DNA from: Maribacter arenosus
Lineage (GTDB): Bacteria > Bacteroidota > Bacteroidia > Flavobacteriales > Flavobacteriaceae
DNA length: 64,000 nt
Direction of reading: 5' to 3'
Assembly (NCBI RefSeq): GCF_014610845.1
Contig: NZ_JABTCG010000001.1
Coordinates: 930,001-994,000 of the forward strand
The translations under genes were made by a program, and so were the position numbers. Position 1 is the stretch's first letter, and the number at the start of each line of letters is the position of its first letter. Under the pieces are notes generated by a model. That model was given only the letters and a program-made list of their open reading frames with translations. It did not search any database and was not told the DNA's origin. Below are positions 17,565 through 26,947 of the stretch, in pieces.

Positions 17565-18365
17565 TTAGAGATCCCCGGCTTTGGCAATCAGTTCGGCTAT
17601 ATCCATGACCGCTATATTGTTCTCTTTTTCTTTGCTTTTGACCCCATCGGTCATCATTGTGTTACAAAAGGGACAGGCAGCGGCAATAATTTCCGGGTTT
17701 GTCTCCAATGCTTGTTCTGTTCGTTCCACATTAATGTCCTTATCCCCTTTTTCAGGTTCCTTGAACATTTGGGCACCCCCGGCCCCACAACATAAGCCAT
17801 GGGATCTGCAGCTTTTCATTTCAACCAATTCGGCATCCAACTTTCTGATCAGCTCCCGCGGGGCTTCATAGACATTATTGGCCCTGCCTAAATAGCAGGG
17901 GTCATGAAAAGTAATCCTTTTTCCTTTGAATGAGCCACCCTCCAAACTAATTCGACCTTCATCCAACAATTGCTTTAAAAATTGGGTATGGTGCAATACT
18001 TGATAATTGCCTCCCAGTCCGGGGTATTCGTTTTTTAAGGTATTAAAGCAATGGGGACAAGCTGTGACCACTTTATTCACCCCATAACCGTTCATAACCT
18101 CAATATTCGTAACCGCCTGCATCTGGAACAAAAACTCATTTCCAGCCCTTTTGGCAGGGTCCCCGGTACAACTCTCCTCGGTTCCCAATACGGCAAAAGA
18201 AACATTGGCCTTTGTAAGGATTTTCACAAATGCCTTTGTTATTTTCTTTGCCCGATCGTCAAAACTGCCGGCACAGCCCACCCAAAATAAAACTTCAGGT
18301 TGCTTTCCCGAGGCGAAAAGTTCTGCCATTGTCGGTACTTTCATTTCACTTCCCATACTAAGCAT
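17565..18365 (-). CDS. HdrB/GlpC-like CCG-domain iron-sulfur protein
   Basis: A 266-residue cytoplasmic protein with two cysteine-rich CCG domains. The first has WVGCAGS followed by ACPHCFNT. The second has HDPCYLGR, the signature GLCCGAGG and ACPFCNTM. In heterodisulfide reductase HdrB/HdrD these domains hold a special [4Fe-4S] cluster for thiol or disulfide chemistry, and in GlpC and LutA they take part in electron transfer. It ends a two-gene unit with the membrane ferredoxin-like gene, whose stop lies nine bases upstream. The partner substrate in aerobic Bacteroidota is not established. The start at 18365 is the first ATG; an internal ATG follows at codon 4. Confidence 0.88.
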   Translation of the reverse strand: MLSMGSEMKVPTMAELFASGKQPEVLFWVGCAGSFDDRAKKITKAFVKILTKANVSFAVLGTEESCTGDPAKRAGNEFLFQMQAVTNIEVMNGYGVNKVVTACPHCFNTLKNEYPGLGGNYQVLHHTQFLKQLLDEGRISLEGGSFKGKRITFHDPCYLGRANNVYEAPRELIRKLDAELVEMKSCRSHGLCCGAGGAQMFKEPEKGDKDINVERTEQALETNPEIIAAACPFCNTMMTDGVKSKEKENNIAVMDIAELIAKAGDL

Positions 18366-18374
18366 CGTTATTTT

Positions 18375-19721
18375 CTAGGATTCGTCTTTCCAATTCAATC
18401 TATCCATTTGATTGAAAGGCCAAGGTGCTCCATTATTCTCTATATTGCCCATCATATTATTCAAATCAGATGGTGCAGCGGATTGTTCCATTACAAGATA
18501 TTGCCTCATATCGATAATGATGGACAAGGGATCAATACTAACAGGGCAGGCTTCGGTACAGGCATTGCATGAGGTACAGGCCCATAGTTCTTCCCTAGTG
18601 ATGTAGTCATCCAATAATTGTTTGCCATCATCGACAAATTTTCCTTGGTTGGCATCTAAATTCTTACCCACCTCTTCTAACCTATCCCGAGTATCCATCA
18701 TTATCTTGCGCGGGGAAAGCTTCTTTCCTGTTAGATTCGCCGGACATTCACTGGTGCAGCGACCACATTCTGTACAGGTGTATGCATTCAACAACTGTAC
18801 CCAGTTTAAATCAGTGACATCGGATGCACCGAATTTTTCAGGTTCTGAGGTATCTGCCTCTGCGGTCGAAGAATCCTCAGTGGGTGCGGCAAATGGATCC
18901 GCATCGGGGTCCATCATCAACCTCACTTCCGCTGTCACCGAACCCAAATTTTCTAATTTTCCTTTTGGTTCCAACTTACCATAATACGTATTGGGAAAGG
19001 CCAACAGAATATGTAAGTGTTTGGAATAGTAGAGATAATTTAAAAAGAAGAGGATGCCAACAATATGCAACCACCATGCACTTCGTTCAATAATAAGTAA
19101 GGTTTGAGTTGACAATCCATCAAAAAAGGGCACCATAAACTGACTTATGGGAAAGGAACCTGCCTCTACATAATGTGCTACCCCAAGTTGTTGCAATTTG
19201 AAATCAGCCGCGTTCATGGTCAAAAACAGGAACATTAATACCAATTCGATGTAAAGGATCATGTTAGCATCATTTTTGGGCCATCCCTTCATTTCTGGAT
19301 TCATAAACCGTTGTAGTTTAATAATGTTTCTACGGATCCAAAAAACTATTACAGCGACAATGACCAAAAAGGCCAATATCTCGAAAGAAGCGATCAGGAT
19401 ATCATATAGGCTGCCAAGTCCCGCAAATATCCTATGTGTGCCTAAAAGTCCATCGATTATGATTTCAAGTACCTCTAGATTTATAATTATAAAGCCGACA
19501 TAGACCAGAAGATGCAGTATGCCAGGAATAGGCCTTACGACCATTTTTGACTGGCCCAAGGCGATTCTGACCATATTCGTCCAACGTTGGGGCTTATTAT
19601 CATTGACCTCAATGGCCTTGCCCAACTTGATATTCCGAATTAGTTTTTTTACGTTACGGGCAAAAAAAACAATACCTGCAGTAAGGATTAGGGCAAATAG
19701 TATATTGGGAAGATACTCCAT
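18375..19721 (-). CDS. Membrane-bound HdrC/NarI-like ferredoxin subunit
   Basis: A 448-residue protein with an N-terminal membrane part of about five to six helices (about 5-230) resembling the NarI/DsrM b-type cytochrome. It has several histidines, for example in ILHLLVYVG and WWLHIVG, that could bind haem. The soluble C-terminal part has two [4Fe-4S] motifs: Cys316-x2-Cys319-x2-Cys322-x3-Cys326 and Cys382-x2-Cys385-x2-Cys388-x3-Cys392. An acidic, low-complexity linker lies at about 270-300. The layout predicts electron transfer between the quinone pool and the CCG protein encoded next to it. Its start abuts the stop of the MCE gene with no gap, so the three genes look co-transcribed. Confidence 0.87.
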   Translation of the reverse strand: MEYLPNILFALILTAGIVFFARNVKKLIRNIKLGKAIEVNDNKPQRWTNMVRIALGQSKMVVRPIPGILHLLVYVGFIIINLEVLEIIIDGLLGTHRIFAGLGSLYDILIASFEILAFLVIVAVIVFWIRRNIIKLQRFMNPEMKGWPKNDANMILYIELVLMFLFLTMNAADFKLQQLGVAHYVEAGSFPISQFMVPFFDGLSTQTLLIIERSAWWLHIVGILFFLNYLYYSKHLHILLAFPNTYYGKLEPKGKLENLGSVTAEVRLMMDPDADPFAAPTEDSSTAEADTSEPEKFGASDVTDLNWVQLLNAYTCTECGRCTSECPANLTGKKLSPRKIMMDTRDRLEEVGKNLDANQGKFVDDGKQLLDDYITREELWACTSCNACTEACPVSIDPLSIIIDMRQYLVMEQSAAPSDLNNMMGNIENNGAPWPFNQMDRLNWKDES

Positions 19722-20690
19722 TTATGGTTGTTCTATTTTTTCGGCAGGGTCATTTTCAGGTAGGGTATAATCCTTTTGTTTTTTTCCGAAAACCGAAACA
19801 TTGACATATCTTTTAGGGTTCAGACGAAAATCCTGTAAGAGCAGATCCAATTCCTTCGAGGCATTGTTCAAATTATTATATAACTGCTCATCTTTCATAA
19901 GTTTACCCATTGTACCATCGCCATGTTCTATCTGGCCGAGTATCTTATCCAAATTAGAGACTGTAGATTCCAAACTCGCCAATGTGCGTCCAAGCCCCGC
20001 ATTATTCAATGAATCGGAAAGTTTTGCAAAATTGGAAGAAAGTTCATTGAAATTGGTCAAAGAACTATCAAGCTTACCTTGGTTTTTCTGCAATAGTTGA
20101 TTAAGGATATCCGCACTTCCCTCTAAACTTTTCATAAGTCCATTTAACCCTGCAATAGATTCCCTTAATTCATTTTTCGTCTTTGCATCCAAAACCTGAT
20201 TAACACTGATCAACAAGCTATCTGCATTGGTAAAGGCCCCCTCTATCTTTTGTTGCAAAGGGGTAAGTTTTTGTTGCACCAGTTCCGTCAGTCCAGGTCG
20301 TATCTCAGTGACCAGTGTATCTCCCGATTGTGCATTGGGGGCTCCATCAAAAACAGGCCTTATTTGAATTCCTTTCCCGCCGATAATACCCGTGTCATAC
20401 AACTCCGCCTTACTGTTCCTGGAAAAATTAAATTCGTTATTGACAGAGAATGTTACCAATAGGCTGCCCGATGAATCCTTGAACTTAATATCATTGACAA
20501 TCCCCACGTTATAACCGTTTATCGAAACCTGGGTACCCGGTTGAAGACCGCCAACATGGGCGTAAACCGCATAAAACGTCTTGCTGTTATCGAATAAAGG
20601 TGTTGATTTTAAATAGCTAAATCCTAATATAAAAAGTAGGATTCCCCCAACTACGATTATTCCTGTCTTAATTTCCCTGGATACTTTCAA
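19722..20690 (-). CDS. MCE (MlaD-like) lipid-transport protein
   Basis: A 322-residue protein with one N-terminal transmembrane helix (about 10-28) and a single MCE domain (about 35-115) that includes GGLQPGTQVSINGYNVGIV. A long helical C-terminal region follows. MlaD-like proteins form hexameric rings that shuttle phospholipids between membranes, normally with an MlaE permease and MlaF ATPase; neither is encoded nearby. The C-terminus ends in a short polar tail. Upstream is the cell-wall amidase gene (55 bases away) and downstream the Fe-S membrane protein, which it abuts. The shared strand suggests an envelope operon. Confidence 0.88.
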   Translation of the reverse strand: MKVSREIKTGIIVVGGILLFILGFSYLKSTPLFDNSKTFYAVYAHVGGLQPGTQVSINGYNVGIVNDIKFKDSSGSLLVTFSVNNEFNFSRNSKAELYDTGIIGGKGIQIRPVFDGAPNAQSGDTLVTEIRPGLTELVQQKLTPLQQKIEGAFTNADSLLISVNQVLDAKTKNELRESIAGLNGLMKSLEGSADILNQLLQKNQGKLDSSLTNFNELSSNFAKLSDSLNNAGLGRTLASLESTVSNLDKILGQIEHGDGTMGKLMKDEQLYNNLNNASKELDLLLQDFRLNPKRYVNVSVFGKKQKDYTLPENDPAEKIEQP

Positions 20691-20745
20691 ATGGATTGGT
20701 TTATCGTTACTAACAAAATTAGAAATAAAATCGAGACTGCTGTTA

Positions 20746-22056
20746 TTATTCCGAAACGTATTTCAGGGCTTCTTTTAGCGGTACTCTTACACCTTCTTTA
20801 TAGGCTACTATATAAGAACTTGTATACCCTTTTGCATCGGCGTTCGATTTTAGCAATTTTGCCTCATCATACGCAGTGGTACTCCCATACATATATCGAA
20901 AGAGATTTTTATACGGCTCTCGTGATATTTTACCAAGTCCTTTGAAATTTTGGGGAATTAATTCCAAATCTTTGGTGCTTGCCATAATTTGAACTTTAAA
21001 TGTCACCTTGAGTACATTTTCGGTGGTTTTCGGTTGTGTTTCTTTGACAACCGTCTCCTTTTTAACCTCGGAATTCCCTACTACGGTTTTTGGGGTCTCC
21101 ATAGATTCTTTTATCACGGGGTTGTCCTCTAACCCATTCGAACTAGCATCAAGATTTTCTTCATTCTCAGGTGGTGTTGAAATAGTTACAGGCTTTTCGG
21201 TTTCTATTGGTTCTGTTACTACCTCATTTTGGGCGATTTCCTTTTTCGCAGCCTCCATAGGTTGATCGGGTACACCTTTATGGACACTGTTTTTATAATT
21301 GAGTATCGCTTCTGCAATAGCCCTTCCCATTTGTACCTGACCATTTTTTGAATTTAAATAAGCACCTTCGTCTTTATTGGTAAGAAAACCAGTTTCCACC
21401 AATACACTGGGCATAAAGGTTTGATGCAGCACTATAAAACCCGCTTGTTTAACTTTACGGTTCACACGTTTTAATTGCCCCGTAAAATTATCCTGTATCA
21501 TTTTTGCCAAGGCAATACTTTGGTCTAAAAACTCTTCTTGCATAATCGTCAGTCCTATAATCGATTCTGGAGAGTTGATATCATAATCCGCGTATCTGAC
21601 TTCATAATTATCCTCAAGATAAATTACCGAGTTTTCCTTCTTCGCAATCTCAAAGTTTTGCTTATTGGCATGTAATCCCAAAACAAAGGTCCCTGCACCG
21701 TGGGCATCGGAAGAATGTGAATCACAGTGCACCGAAACGAATAAGTCTGCATTCGCCTTATTGGCAATTTCACCCCGAACGAATAAATCTACAAATGAGT
21801 CATCCTTTCTCGTGTAAATAACCTTTATATCGGGATTGGCTTCCAAGAGCCTACCTACATTCAATACAATGTTCAAGGCTATGTTCTTTTCAAGGTATCC
21901 ATTGCCCAAATTGCCAGGGTCATGCCCACCATGACCGGCATCCAATACAACTACAAACTTTCCATCATTCCTTTGCGGGCCATTATCCTTTCTAAAAGCG
22001 GAAAGCACTAAAGGTATAAGAATCAAAGCGGTAAGAAAAAAACGGTTCATGTTCAT
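20746..22056 (-). CDS. N-acetylmuramoyl-L-alanine amidase with SPOR-like C-terminus
   Basis: A secreted zinc amidase of 436 residues from ATG 22056; TTG 22062 and ATG 22050 are alternatives. A signal peptide lies at 5-21. The Amidase_3 domain (about 33-245) shows DAGHGGHDPG with the first zinc ligand His42, VSVHCDSH with the second histidine, and VLVETGFLTN with the catalytic glutamate. A Pro/Glu/Thr-rich linker of about 90 residues (255-345) leads to a C-terminal SPOR-like domain (FKVQIMAST and following), which would bind denuded glycan at division sites. The enzyme cleaves the bond between MurNAc and the stem peptide. It is divergent from lptD across about 130 bases. Confidence 0.91.
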   Translation of the reverse strand: MNMNRFFLTALILIPLVLSAFRKDNGPQRNDGKFVVVLDAGHGGHDPGNLGNGYLEKNIALNIVLNVGRLLEANPDIKVIYTRKDDSFVDLFVRGEIANKANADLFVSVHCDSHSSDAHGAGTFVLGLHANKQNFEIAKKENSVIYLEDNYEVRYADYDINSPESIIGLTIMQEEFLDQSIALAKMIQDNFTGQLKRVNRKVKQAGFIVLHQTFMPSVLVETGFLTNKDEGAYLNSKNGQVQMGRAIAEAILNYKNSVHKGVPDQPMEAAKKEIAQNEVVTEPIETEKPVTISTPPENEENLDASSNGLEDNPVIKESMETPKTVVGNSEVKKETVVKETQPKTTENVLKVTFKVQIMASTKDLELIPQNFKGLGKISREPYKNLFRYMYGSTTAYDEAKLLKSNADAKGYTSSYIVAYKEGVRVPLKEALKYVSE

Positions 22057-22132
22057 ATTCAAAAGATGATTTGAGGATCTTTAATTGGTTAAAATTATTG
22101 TAATACCCTGTAAGGGGAACAAAAAATATATG

Positions 22133-22140
22133 TAAGTTTG
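22133..22140 (+). promoter_or_regulatory. Candidate -7 element (TAnnTTTG) for lptD
   Basis: TAAGTTTG matches the Bacteroidota -7 consensus exactly, but no convincing -33 TTTG is seen. It overlaps the TTG at 22138, which argues against that codon as the start of the next gene and favours TTG 22189. Confidence 0.35.
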
Positions 22141-22188
22141 ATTTCCATAAAGTCAAGCCAAACCTTTACAAAAATAGGATATATAGCC

Positions 22189-24891
22189 TTGCAATCAAAT
22201 AAACACTATTTACTTTTCCTATTACTACTTATTATTGGTGGCCTTTCTGGACGCGCTCAGGAAGATAAAATTGTGCCTTTGCCCATTAAAGCGGTTGAGG
22301 ATACCATAGTAGCACCCCTTCTTACAAAGGCTGAATACAACAAAAAGTTCATAAATGATTCTACAGTCGTTGATACCGTAAAAACAAAACCTCCCTTATT
22401 ACTCGATATTATAGAATATAAGGCGAAGGATTATGTAAAACTCAGTCAGCAGGAACAAAAAATCTATCTCTACAATGAAGCTGAAATAAAATATCAGGAT
22501 ACCGAGCTCAAGGCCGGTATTATTGTCATGGATTATGTGAAGAACGAGGTATATGCCGGACGCATTAAGGATTCTATTGGGAATTATTCGCAGCTACCCT
22601 ATTTTAAACAAGGAGAGAATGAGGTTATCCCAGACTCGATTCGATTTAATTTTGATACCCAAAAAGCCATCATATGGAATTCCCGGACAGAACAACAAGC
22701 CGGTTTAGGGCAACTGGGCAGTGATGCTATGAAAGTTTATGCCAACATTACCAAAAAGGAAAACGATTCGGTCTATTTTTTAAAAGAAGCTAAAATAACC
22801 ACTTCGACAGACACTATAAATCCTGATTATTATATCAGGGTCCGTAAGGCGAAATTTGTGCCTAAGAAGAAAGTTATCGCTGGGTATAGCAACTTATACA
22901 TCGCCGATGTACCAACTCCCATTGCCTTGCCATTTGCCTACTTTCCGCTGACTGTCGGCAGGTCTGCCGGCATTATGATGCCTACCTTTGGCAACCAGGC
23001 CGACAGGGGGTATTTTCTTCAGGATATGGGATATTATGTACCCTTGGGCGATTATGCCGATATTTTAGTGACCGGGGATTTTTATACCAATGGAAGTTGG
23101 GGTTTCAAGACCCAATCGATCTATACCAAACGCTATAAATATAGTGGGAACATTAATTTCAGGTTCGAAAATTTGGTCACCAGTCAAAAAGGATTCAGCG
23201 ATTATAGCCTCACCAAAAACTGGAACATACAAATGTCACACTCCCAAGATACCAAGGCAAGTCCCAATTCAAGGTTTTCGGCATCTGTAAACATGGGGAG
23301 CAGTGAATATTATCGAAATTCCTTACAACAACGAAACTTGCCGAGCACCCAAAACAATACTTTGTCTTCCTCTATATCCTATTCCAAGACTTTTCCTGCC
23401 TACCCTTCGGTGAACATGAGTTTAACGGCCACCCATAGCCAAAATACCAATACCAAAACAATTGATATGACCCTGCCAACCTTACAGGCAAGTATGGAGC
23501 GTATTTTCCCATTCGCCAAACGTGATGGTATAAAAAAAGGGATTATTCAAAATATCAATTTTCAGTACGATTTAAATGCCGCGAACAGGATATCGACCAC
23601 TGATGATGATTTCTTAAAGGCCGAAATGTTCGATGGAGCCAAAATCGGGGCCAAACACCAAATTCCAATCACTACCAATTTTAAAGTAGCGAAATTTTTT
23701 AGTGTTAGTGTTGGAGGGAGCTATGAAGATGTGTGGACCCTGCAAACCTTTGATAAAAGATACGACGAAGATCTTGAAGAGGTAGTTACGGATACTATCA
23801 GTGGTTTTGACCGATTTAATAAATATAATTTGAGTGCAAGTATAGGTACCACTCTATATGGTACATTCAACTTTGGTGAGGATAAAAAAATACAGGCCAT
23901 TCGCCATGTAATGCGCCCTTCCTTGAGTTATGGCTATGCCCCTTCATTTGAACAGTTCTATGATGAGTATATTGATGGAGACGGGGACGTGGTTCAATTC
24001 ACACGATTCCAAAACACGCTCTATGGCTCGCCTAGTCTAAGCAAATCGAACAGTCTTAGCTTTTCCTTGGCCAATACCCTTGAAGCCAAAGTAAGGGACA
24101 AGGATTCAACGGCCACCGAACCAAAAAAAGTACCTATTTTAAGTAACTTCAATATTTCAACAGGATATAATTTTGAATCGGATTCCTTGAAATTGAGCCC
24201 CCTTAGTGTCAATGGTGGCACCAATCTACTCGATAATAAGATGTCGGTGAATTTCTCAGCAGGCCTTGATCCCTATGCCATTGACAATAATGGCAGGCGA
24301 ATAAACACCCTTAACATCAATAATGGTGGAAGCCTCTTGCGTTTGACCCGTGCGAACTTTAATGTTGGATATTCCTTGAGTAATGAGACATTTAAGAAAG
24401 ATAAGGACAAGGATGACAAAGACGAGGATGTAAATCAATTCGATTATGTGGCCCAAAGTGGAGGTCGAACGGACGACCTCTTTGGAAGGGCGGATAGTTT
24501 TCAGGATAACCCTATGAGGGAAGATAAAGCAGGCGAGGATGTGGAAAATCCCATTTTCGGTACAAAATTACCTTGGAATCTTAGATTGGCCTATTCAGCC
24601 TCTTACTCCAATTCCGCGAGACAAAATGAATTTAGCAGTCACTCATTAATGTTCTCTGGCGATATTGAACTATCGCCAAGATGGAAGGTTGGTGGCTCAT
24701 CGGGTTATGATTTCAAAGGCAAAGGATTTACGCTGACCCAATTGCGTTTTGAACGCGATTTAAAGAGTTTTGTTATGCGTTTCAATTGGACGCCCTTTGG
24801 CACCTACAAAAGGTGGTATTTCTTTATCGGGATCAAGAGCTCTATTCTTAGTGACTTAAAATGGGAAAATAGAAGCCAACGGTCAAGGTGA
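22189..24891 (+). CDS. LptD-like LPS-assembly outer-membrane protein
   Basis: A large outer-membrane beta-barrel protein of about 900 residues. TTG 22189 yields a signal peptide with a long leucine stretch ending at SGRAQ. TTG 22138 opens the frame earlier but overlaps a promoter-like element. After the signal comes an OstA/LptA-like jellyroll (about 70-210), with segments such as KYQDTELKAGIIVMDY. A long barrel follows with alternating aromatic strands, and the chain ends in a basic tail. LptD inserts LPS into the outer leaflet together with LptE. The Bacteroidota version lacks the strict cysteine pattern of E. coli LptD, and I see no such cysteines here. Divergence from the amidase gene and ridA next door are frequent in this lineage. 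Confidence 0.88.
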   Translation: MQSNKHYLLFLLLLIIGGLSGRAQEDKIVPLPIKAVEDTIVAPLLTKAEYNKKFINDSTVVDTVKTKPPLLLDIIEYKAKDYVKLSQQEQKIYLYNEAEIKYQDTELKAGIIVMDYVKNEVYAGRIKDSIGNYSQLPYFKQGENEVIPDSIRFNFDTQKAIIWNSRTEQQAGLGQLGSDAMKVYANITKKENDSVYFLKEAKITTSTDTINPDYYIRVRKAKFVPKKKVIAGYSNLYIADVPTPIALPFAYFPLTVGRSAGIMMPTFGNQADRGYFLQDMGYYVPLGDYADILVTGDFYTNGSWGFKTQSIYTKRYKYSGNINFRFENLVTSQKGFSDYSLTKNWNIQMSHSQDTKASPNSRFSASVNMGSSEYYRNSLQQRNLPSTQNNTLSSSISYSKTFPAYPSVNMSLTATHSQNTNTKTIDMTLPTLQASMERIFPFAKRDGIKKGIIQNINFQYDLNAANRISTTDDDFLKAEMFDGAKIGAKHQIPITTNFKVAKFFSVSVGGSYEDVWTLQTFDKRYDEDLEEVVTDTISGFDRFNKYNLSASIGTTLYGTFNFGEDKKIQAIRHVMRPSLSYGYAPSFEQFYDEYIDGDGDVVQFTRFQNTLYGSPSLSKSNSLSFSLANTLEAKVRDKDSTATEPKKVPILSNFNISTGYNFESDSLKLSPLSVNGGTNLLDNKMSVNFSAGLDPYAIDNNGRRINTLNINNGGSLLRLTRANFNVGYSLSNETFKKDKDKDDKDEDVNQFDYVAQSGGRTDDLFGRADSFQDNPMREDKAGEDVENPIFGTKLPWNLRLAYSASYSNSARQNEFSSHSLMFSGDIELSPRWKVGGSSGYDFKGKGFTLTQLRFERDLKSFVMRFNWTPFGTYKRWYFFIGIKSSILSDLKWENRSQRSR

Positions 24892-24929
24892 TGAATATTT
24901 TGACGGCTGATGTTGGGTTGATGGTATAC

Positions 24930-24957
24930 GTCGAATGTCAAAAGTCGAATGTCGAAA
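24930..24957. repeat. Two-copy 14-base tandem repeat
   Basis: GTCGAATGTC occurs at 24930-24939 and again at 24944-24953, each followed by (A/G)AAA, so the unit is 14 bases. It lies in the 263-base gap between lptD and ridA, which otherwise shows no gene. The function is unknown. Confidence 0.6.
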
Positions 24958-25154
24958 ATTGGTACCTGCATGAGGATGGGTGACGGTAAGCAGAAGTCAG
25001 AAGGCAGCACTTAAGCTGAAGCATTTAACGAAACCAATAGATCCTAAATTTAATTAAATACTTTATACGTTCACCTTTGTTGCTTCTACGCTCCCTAACA
25101 GCGAATTAAAAACGAATATTTATTTTAGCTCAGAACTTAAACGATACACTACCT

Positions 25155-25535
25155 ATGAAGAAAATAATCAATACTAAAAATGCCCCAGCACCGATAGGAC
25201 CCTACAACCAAGCTATTCTTACTGGTAATACCCTATATATTTCTGGTCAAATACCGCTCGATCCGGCTACTGGGAAGCTCATAGAAGGCGATATAGCCAA
25301 AGAAACCAAACAATGCATGGAAAACCTCAGCGCTATTCTTAACGAGGCAGGTATGACTTTTGAAAATGTGGTCAAATCCTCGATATTCATCAGTGACATG
25401 AACCAATTTTCAGAAATAAATACGGTTTATGCCAGTTACTTCGATGCTGCCAATGCTCCCGCTAGGGAAACTGTGGAAGTGGCAAACTTGCCAAAATTCG
25501 TAAATGTAGAAATATCTATGATCGCTGTTCTGTAG
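25155..25535 (+). CDS. ridA: RidA-family reactive imine/enamine deaminase
   Basis: A 126-residue YjgF/YER057c/UK114 protein of standard length. RidA hydrolyses enamine and imine intermediates released by PLP enzymes such as serine/threonine dehydratase. Characteristic segments are APIGPYNQA near the N-terminus, LYISGQIPLDP, and the C-terminal PARETVEVANLP that contains the catalytic arginine of the family, followed by VEISMIAV. It stands alone on the plus strand, convergent with the phosphofructokinase gene. A tandem repeat and a likely terminator follow it. Confidence 0.94.
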   Translation: MKKIINTKNAPAPIGPYNQAILTGNTLYISGQIPLDPATGKLIEGDIAKETKQCMENLSAILNEAGMTFENVVKSSIFISDMNQFSEINTVYASYFDAANAPARETVEVANLPKFVNVEISMIAVL

Positions 25536-25560
25536 TCAGTGGACAGTAGCTAGTAGCCAG

Positions 25561-25588
25561 TTGGCAGTTGGCAGTTGGCAGTTGGCAG
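25561..25588. repeat. Heptamer tandem repeat (TTGGCAG x4)
   Basis: Four exact copies of TTGGCAG run from 25561 to 25588, with a degenerate partial copy just before. A 7-base unit does not keep frame, and it lies between convergent genes. It could change copy number by slippage. Confidence 0.85.
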
Positions 25589-25641
25589 TAGTAAATAAAT
25601 AATTATTGAGCTTGGGTATCGGTTTTGCCTTATATGAAAAT

Positions 25642-25682
25642 GAAAAATCAAGCTTAACCACTAGTGCCAAACTTGATTTTTC
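25642..25682. terminator. Hairpin between convergent ridA and PFK gene
   Basis: GAAAAATCAAG (25642-25652) pairs perfectly with CTTGATTTTTC (25672-25682), an 11-base stem with a 19-base loop and T/A runs in each direction. It is placed to stop transcription from both convergent genes. Confidence 0.6.
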
Positions 25683-25744
25683 CTGATTGCCTGTACCGAA
25701 AATCCCTTCGTTTTCAGAGTCTTCCCCTTTAACGCAAATCGATA

Positions 25745-26947
25745 TCAGTCATTGGTCATAATAAACAGTGGAAGCATCTCAAAGTTTTTATAATAGGGAT
25801 GCAGTTTTGGACGATTATAGAACTTTTCTACATTCACAAACTTTTTGGTTTCTGTAACAACTTCTATAGGGACATGGTCATAACGTCCATTTTTTAATAC
25901 TACCATGCGTCCGTCTATTCCTTTCAATAATAGATCGAGCGCAAGATTCCCATAGGCCGTTGGCACCACAGAATCAATAAAATCGGGGTCTCCACAGCGT
26001 ACCATGTACCCAAGCTTCTGATTGATTACATTTACTTGGCTTCCTTTATTATATTTAGGCGAGATCTTTTTTAATGCAAGTGAGACTTCATCCCCAATTC
26101 CACCAAGTTTAGCATGTCCAAAAGCATCTTTTTCCATCCCTTCAAATTTCATTTCACCACCTTCGAAAGTTGCCCCTTCGGAAATAAGAACAATAGAATA
26201 ATTACTAGGGTTTTTATTCCTGTCTTCGGTGAGTAATTCTGCTAGGAGTTCAATATTAAAGGGCACCTCGGGTATCAGACATCTATTGGCTGCTCCGGCC
26301 AAAGTGGGTAACATGGCCGTAAACCCGGCATAACGTCCAAATACTTCCAATACCAGGAATCTTTCGTGCGAGCCTGCCGCAGTCCGGAGACTGTTTGTGA
26401 GACTAATGGTTCTTGTAACACATGTACTGAATCCAATGCAGTAATCCGTTCCGGGTACATCATTATCCATGGTTTTAGGAATGGCCATGACTTTTACGCC
26501 CAGTTTAAAAAGATGTACGGCATAACTAAGCGTATCGTCACCTCCAATAGCGATTAAATAGTCCACGCCCAGCCAATCAAGATTTTTGATGACCTCTGGT
26601 GTAAGATCATTCAGTTCTTTATTATATGCATCCCTTAAATGTGCGGGGACCATGAGTTTCGATACATGACTTGGCCTAGTCCTTGAGGTATGCAGGAAAG
26701 TCCCCCCGGTTCTTGCAGCTTTATTCACCACGACCTGCGACAATTCGTTAAAGTTATTACTATTATCGTGTTTGCTGTTTCTGACAATATCTATTAAACC
26801 TCCCCAACCCCTTCTAAATCCTATTACCTTATACCCTTCGCGAATAGCTCTGAACGTAACCGCTCTAATAGCAGGATTGAGTCCAGGGACATCTCCACCG
26901 CCAGTTAAAATACCAATAGTTCCTTTGATTTTATTTACTTGTGCCAT
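25745..26947 (-). CDS. 6-phosphofructokinase with pyrophosphate-type signature
   Basis: A 400-residue PFK-family enzyme that phosphorylates fructose 6-phosphate. The N-terminal ILTGGGDVPGLNPAI loop starts the family fold. Two positions that decide phosphoryl donor in this family read GGDDT (135-139) and PKTMDND (157-163). They put Asp138 and Lys158 where ATP-dependent enzymes have Gly and Gly, which is the pattern of PPi-dependent enzymes. A PPi-linked, reversible reaction is therefore predicted. The protein is longer than the second PFK at 30245 and is not in its operon. ATP use cannot be excluded without assay. Confidence 0.9.
   Translation of the reverse strand: MAQVNKIKGTIGILTGGGDVPGLNPAIRAVTFRAIREGYKVIGFRRGWGGLIDIVRNSKHDNSNNFNELSQVVVNKAARTGGTFLHTSRTRPSHVSKLMVPAHLRDAYNKELNDLTPEVIKNLDWLGVDYLIAIGGDDTLSYAVHLFKLGVKVMAIPKTMDNDVPGTDYCIGFSTCVTRTISLTNSLRTAAGSHERFLVLEVFGRYAGFTAMLPTLAGAANRCLIPEVPFNIELLAELLTEDRNKNPSNYSIVLISEGATFEGGEMKFEGMEKDAFGHAKLGGIGDEVSLALKKISPKYNKGSQVNVINQKLGYMVRCGDPDFIDSVVPTAYGNLALDLLLKGIDGRMVVLKNGRYDHVPIEVVTETKKFVNVEKFYNRPKLHPYYKNFEMLPLFIMTND

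Noticed and set aside
24930-25588. CRISPR array in the repeat-containing gaps
   Set aside because: Repeat units are 7 and 14 bases, with no spacers and no cas genes.
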